Assembly: GCF_001886715.1 (NCBI RefSeq)
Contig: NZ_CP018082.1
Coordinates: 4,526,001 to 4,590,000, forward strand
Direction of reading: 5' to 3'
From: Nocardia mangyaensis
GTDB taxonomy: Bacteria; Actinomycetota; Actinomycetes; Mycobacteriales; Mycobacteriaceae
DNA: 64,000 bases
Shown here: piece by piece, positions 60,759-64,000 of the stretch
How the letters are laid out: every line of letters starts with the position of its first letter
Position numbering within the stretch: position 1 is the first letter of the stretch
The notes under the pieces: model-generated
The model's input: only the letters and a program-made list of their open reading frames with translations
Databases searched by the model: none
What the model was told of the DNA's origin: nothing
Made by a program: the position numbers and the translations under genes

Positions 60759-61904
60759 TCACCGCGCGATCGGGCCGAGATCGACCCCGAGATCGGCGGC
60801 GATCTGGTGACCGCAGTGGGCCAATGAGCGCAGCCGCTCGGGCCGCAGGCCGCTCTGCAACGAGGTCTCCAGCAGCACCGCCATCGGATGGTCGGCGTCG
60901 GCCTCGACCGCGGCGGTGAGCGCGACCCCGGCGAACGGCCCGTCCCCGCGCACGTAGGCGCTGAATCCGAGCAGGGCGGCCGCTTCGGCCCGGTCGGTAC
61001 CCGATGTCGCCCTGGCCAGCTGGGTCCACAGCTGTTCGGCGGCCTCGGCGTGATCGCCCAGCGCCAGCCCGTACATCGCGTCGCGGACCGATCGATCACG
61101 CAGCGTCGCGGCCAGTCGCGCGAGTTCCCGCGCGGCCCGCGGTGCACCCGAGGCCGCGTCAGCGATCTGCCACAGCACCCATTCCAGTGCCCCGCGCTGA
61201 TAGGGCGTCGCCCGTCCCATCCTCGTCGCCGCCGACAGACCGTCGCGATAGCGCGCCACGGCAGGCCCGATCCTGGGATGCACCTGTGCGCCGAGCGGCC
61301 GATCGGGCCGCAGCACCGCGGTCAGTTCACGCCGGGATCGGCGAATCTGTTTGCCGTCGAGGACATGGGCGAGCGCGACCGGCGACGACGCCGGATCGGG
61401 CACCCGACCCCCGGCGGCCGGATCGAACAGGCTGCGATAGCGCGCGCCCGCCGCGATGGCGGGCACCGACCAGGCGCCGCGTACCCCGATCCCGGTCGCG
61501 CCGAGCGCGTCGAGCAGCGCGGCGGCGTGCGCCGGAATCGGCCGGTCCTCGACGAGCACCGCGAGCACTCCGGTGGCCTGTTCGCGCGCGCAGATCGACT
61601 CCACGCACTCGGTGAACTGCTCGCGGTGCCGCGGATCACTCACCGCGTCCAGGTCGAAGCGCACGACCGCCTCGATCGCCGCGGCGGCGCCAGGGCTGGG
61701 CCGGCACAGCACGGCGACCACGAACGAACGTTCGGGAACGAAGCCCAGCATGGCGGGCAGGGCCGCGATCAGCTCGCCGGGCTGATCGACCCGCAGCCGC
61801 GGATCGATGGGATAGCCCGGGGTGGATTCGGCGCAGGCGAGCGCTCGAAAGAACGGCCCGGTGCGGTGGATCCGGCGGGTGGGATGGTTCGTCGAAGGCG
61901 TCAT
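60759..61904 (-). CDS. DUF4192 family protein
   Basis: A 381-residue actinobacterial protein of unknown function. The family signature is near the N-terminus: RLRVDQPGELIAALPAMLGFVPERSFVVAVL. The C-terminal half has repeated helices with AEAAALLGFSAYVRGDGPFAGVAL. The ATG at 61904 is used. It is convergent with galE, ten bases apart. Confidence 0.88.
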   Translation of the reverse strand: MTPSTNHPTRRIHRTGPFFRALACAESTPGYPIDPRLRVDQPGELIAALPAMLGFVPERSFVVAVLCRPSPGAAAAIEAVVRFDLDAVSDPRHREQFTECVESICAREQATGVLAVLVEDRPIPAHAAALLDALGATGIGVRGAWSVPAIAAGARYRSLFDPAAGGRVPDPASSPVALAHVLDGKQIRRSRRELTAVLRPDRPLGAQVHPRIGPAVARYRDGLSAATRMGRATPYQRGALEWVLWQIADAASGAPRAARELARLAATLRDRSVRDAMYGLALGDHAEAAEQLWTQLARATSGTDRAEAAALLGFSAYVRGDGPFAGVALTAAVEADADHPMAVLLETSLQSGLRPERLRSLAHCGHQIAADLGVDLGPIAR

Positions 61905-62053
61905 GGCTCCACGATGCCCACCCCCGTCCGCGGTACTCGATCGCCGACCTCGGCCTTCGACTGCCCTGTTGACAGCGCCGAGGCTGTGGAGCGTTCCCGG
62001 TCCACGTGTCGCGGGACGGCCGAAACTGTCACCGCCGTGTGGTAGCCGAGGCC

Positions 62054-62794
62054 TCAGCTGTCGTGGACCGCGCGCACGGTGGTTTCGAACATCTCCGCCA
62101 CCGCGTCGGTGTCGGGTTCCCCGCCGCCGAAGGTCATCGAGGTGACAGTGATCCGCACGTCCCCGATCTGGCCGACCGAGGTCTGCATCGTCTGGGTGAG
62201 ACCAGCACCGCCGACATCCGGAATCACCCTGCGCCGCAACGAGATCGCGTCATCGGCGCCCGACGGGACGAACTCGTCGAGCACCGTGGTGACGGTGGAG
62301 TCCGCGCCCGCTCGCCCAACCCGGATCCGCTCGCAGCCGCGCAGTCGTTCGCGCAGGCCGGACAACACTTCGGTGCTGCGCGCCAGTTCGACGGTGAGTG
62401 TGGAGCGGTTGGCGTCGTCGCTGCCGACCGCCACGGCCGCCGGTTCGGCGCCGATCTCGGCCTCGGGTGGCGCACACGCGGCCGGGCTGACGGTGGCGCC
62501 CGCGCCGACGCCGTCGAGATCACCCGCCGCGGCGCTGGCCGCCTGCGGCGGCAGCACCACGGCCGGATATCGGTCCGGGAACTGCTGCGGGGTGGGCAGC
62601 AGGTCGGCCAGCGCCCCCGCCACCGCGCGCACCGACATGGTGCTCTCGGCGACCGGTGTCCCGCTGACACTCTGCCCACAGCCGGTCAGCACCGCGACCG
62701 ACACGATCGCCGCGGCCGCACAGCATCGGCGCACGAGCCCGCGTGCCCGGACGGCATCACCCGCACGACCGGCCCTCGTCTGCGCCACGTTCAC
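62054..62794 (-). CDS. Putative lipoprotein
   Basis: A 246-residue exported protein. A basic N-terminus (RARGLVRRCC) is followed by AAAAIVSVAVLTGCGQ, a signal peptide with lipobox LTGC, so it should be anchored on the outside of the membrane. The mature part, VAGALADLLPTPQQFPDRYP onward, resembles actinobacterial sensor-type lipoproteins with conserved cysteines (PAACAPP; RGCERI). Function unknown. GTG 62794 is chosen because a CACAGT box lies seven bases before it. Confidence 0.75.
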   Translation of the reverse strand: MNVAQTRAGRAGDAVRARGLVRRCCAAAAIVSVAVLTGCGQSVSGTPVAESTMSVRAVAGALADLLPTPQQFPDRYPAVVLPPQAASAAAGDLDGVGAGATVSPAACAPPEAEIGAEPAAVAVGSDDANRSTLTVELARSTEVLSGLRERLRGCERIRVGRAGADSTVTTVLDEFVPSGADDAISLRRRVIPDVGGAGLTQTMQTSVGQIGDVRITVTSMTFGGGEPDTDAVAEMFETTVRAVHDS

Positions 62795-62801
62795 ACCGTC
62801 C

Positions 62802-62807
62802 ACTGTG
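62802..62807 (-). promoter_or_regulatory. -10-like box (CACAGT) for leaderless lipoprotein gene
   Basis: CACAGT on the minus strand is followed by seven bases and GTG 62794, the same box and spacing class as at 52195. Confidence 0.3.
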
Positions 62808-62990
62808 CCCCACGGCGGCGATCGGCACCGGTTGCGCCACGCCGGTGGGAATGCCGCGGCCGGACGGGCTGTTGGCATTCGAAGACGAGCCGTCCTCCGG
62901 CCGTGTGCGATGCGTCTGCTCGCGTGGGGGACAATGGAGAACGCCTCCCCCGCCGCGAGCGTTGGTGGACCGCGCAGGAAGGAGAACGCG

Positions 62991-63935
62991 ATGGATGACC
63001 AGTCGCACATGTACGAGCTGGAGTTCCCGGCACCACAGCTGTCCTCGGACGACGGCGCGGGCCCGGTGCTGGTGCACGGCCTGGAAGGTTTCACCGATGC
63101 CGGACACGCCGTCCGCCTGGCGACCACGCACCTACGCGAGAGCCTCGAATCCGAGTTGGTCGCCTCCTTCGATGTCGACGAGCTGCTCGACTACCGCTCG
63201 CGCCGTCCGCTGATGACGTTCAAGACCGACCATTTCGCCGACTACGCCGAGCCGGAGCTCAACCTGTGGGCCCTGCGCGACACCACGGGCACCCCGTTCC
63301 TGCTGCTGGCCGGGCTGGAGCCGGACCTGCGCTGGGAGAAGTTCACCACCGCGGTGCGCCTGCTGGCCGAACAGCTGGGGGTGCGCCGCACGATCGGCCT
63401 GTCGGCCATCCCGATGGCGATCCCGCACACCCGCCCGCTCGGCGTCACCGCGCACTCCTCGGACCGTTCGCTGATCGGCGAGCACCAACGCTGGCCAGGT
63501 GAGCTGCAGGTGCCGGGCAGCGCGTCCTCGCTGCTCGAGTTCCGGATGGCCCAGCACGGGCACGAATCCGTCGGGTTCTCGGTGCACGTGCCGCACTACC
63601 TGGCCCAGACCGACTACCCCGAGGCCGCGCAGACCCTGCTCGAGAACGTCGCCGACAACGCCGGGCTCGAGCTGCCGCTCGCGGCGCTGGGCGAGGCGGC
63701 CGCGCGGGTGCGCGAGCAGGTCGCCGAGCACATCGCGGGCAACGAGGAGGTCGAGACCGTCGTCACGGCACTGGAACGCCAGTACGACAACTTCGTCACC
63801 GCCCAGGAACGCCAGTCCAGCCTGCTCGCCGGTGAGGGCGAACTGCCCAGCGGCGAGGAGCTCGGCGCGGAGTTCGAGCGCTTCCTGGCCGAGCAGGGCG
63901 GCTACGACGACACCGCCGGCGACGACAAGGCCTGA
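62991..63935 (+). CDS. PAC2 family protein (proteasome-assembly-chaperone-like)
   Basis: A 314-residue protein (Rv2714-like, from memory). The PAC2 fold begins MYELEFPAPQLSSDDGAGPVLVHGLEGFTDAGHAVRLATTHL and includes LLLAGLEPDLRWEKFTTAV and IGLSAIPMAIPHTRP. The C-terminal about 60 residues are acidic and helical. Family members resemble archaeal/eukaryotic proteasome assembly factors; the role in actinobacteria is not established. ATG 62991 has AAGGAG at six bases. A GACAAT box at 62930-62935 may be its -10. Confidence 0.92.
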   Translation: MDDQSHMYELEFPAPQLSSDDGAGPVLVHGLEGFTDAGHAVRLATTHLRESLESELVASFDVDELLDYRSRRPLMTFKTDHFADYAEPELNLWALRDTTGTPFLLLAGLEPDLRWEKFTTAVRLLAEQLGVRRTIGLSAIPMAIPHTRPLGVTAHSSDRSLIGEHQRWPGELQVPGSASSLLEFRMAQHGHESVGFSVHVPHYLAQTDYPEAAQTLLENVADNAGLELPLAALGEAAARVREQVAEHIAGNEEVETVVTALERQYDNFVTAQERQSSLLAGEGELPSGEELGAEFERFLAEQGGYDDTAGDDKA

Positions 63936-63948
63936 GCACCCGACCCAC

Positions 63949-63954
63949 TAGGGT
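63949..63954 (+). promoter_or_regulatory. -10 box (TAGGGT) for the last, partial gene
   Basis: TAGGGT is followed by seven bases and GTG 63962, the leaderless spacing used elsewhere. Confidence 0.4.
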
Positions 63955-63961
63955 GGTCGGA

Positions 63962-64000
63962 GTGGATCTGACCGACCTGCTGGAAATTCCCGGGACCGAC
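63962..64000 (+). CDS. Start of an unidentified gene (3' truncated by window edge)
   Basis: Thirteen codons from GTG 63962 read MDLTDLLEIPGTD and continue past the window. The leaderless-type box before it supports the start. The fragment is too short to name. Confidence 0.5.
   Translation, partial: MDLTDLLEIPGTD

Overview
The window looks like chromosomal DNA from a high-GC Gram-positive actinobacterium of the Nocardia/Rhodococcus/Mycobacterium group, most likely Nocardia. The evidence is very strong third-position GC bias, frequent GTG starts, many leaderless start sites, a SigA with a Lys-Ala-Pro N-terminal repeat, an IdeR with every expected metal ligand, and a gene order that, from memory, follows the Mycobacterium tuberculosis Rv2677c-Rv2714 block (hemY, hemE, DUF3000, rnd, dxs ... 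ceoB/ceoC, DUF3159, OB-fold ... dut, cei, suhB, ppgK, sigA ... sigB, ideR, galE, PAC2). No rRNA, tRNA, insertion sequence or CRISPR array was seen.

Layout. 1-12.9 kb: heme synthesis (hemE, hemY), DUF3000 and RNase D, a methyltransferase, dxs (isoprenoid precursors), a glutaminase fused to STAS and cyclic-nucleotide domains, a SIMPL protein and a TrmA-type RNA methyltransferase. 12.9-18.3 kb: an APC permease divergent from two TrkA-type K+ regulatory proteins, an ECF sigma factor, DUF3159 and an OB-fold protein. 18.36-33.48 kb: an integrated mobile element of about 15.1 kb. 33.5-42.8 kb: return to the conserved backbone (hydrolase, DUF3710, dut, DUF3093, DUF4193, cei, suhB, ppgK, sigA), then an MHYT membrane protein and DUF952. 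43-53.7 kb: less conserved genes (zinc-ribbon protein, TetR, SNF2 plus SWIM pair, SDR plus TetR, helicase, YihY, DUF3039, DUF3099, methyltransferase). 53.9-64 kb: sigB, the reversible protein acetylation pair pat/acuC, ideR, galE, DUF4192, a lipoprotein, PAC2 and the start of one more gene.

The mobile element is the most interesting part. It sits in the divergent promoter region between the OB-fold gene and the hydrolase gene. A near-identical 15-base sequence (14/15) lies at both ends, and a 10-base sequence lies just inside each end like integrase arm sites. It has a tyrosine integrase, a divergent regulator/excisionase switch, a tightly overlapping leftward operon (several small proteins, a P-loop replication-type ATPase, a WhiB-like protein), an intact 1563-residue phage tape-measure protein with an NlpC/P60 domain, and an HNH endonuclease. 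No terminase, portal, capsid or other tail gene is present. This looks more like a phage satellite that carries its own tape measure than a decayed prophage, but that is inference. Beyond the HNH gene is a non-coding stretch of about 590 bases packed with perfect hairpins. At its centre are three evenly spaced palindromes (GGGGTAC, ten bases, GTACCCC; 32-base period). A second cluster of the same heptamer lies beside the P-loop ATPase gene. These two clusters are the best candidates for an undescribed origin, partition, packaging or operator system.

Regulation visible in sequence: many backbone genes show a TANNNT box 6-8 bases before the start codon, implying leaderless mRNAs. sigB has an ECF-type promoter (GGGAAC, 17 bases, CGTT). 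Strong hairpin terminators follow sigA, sigB and the SWIM gene.
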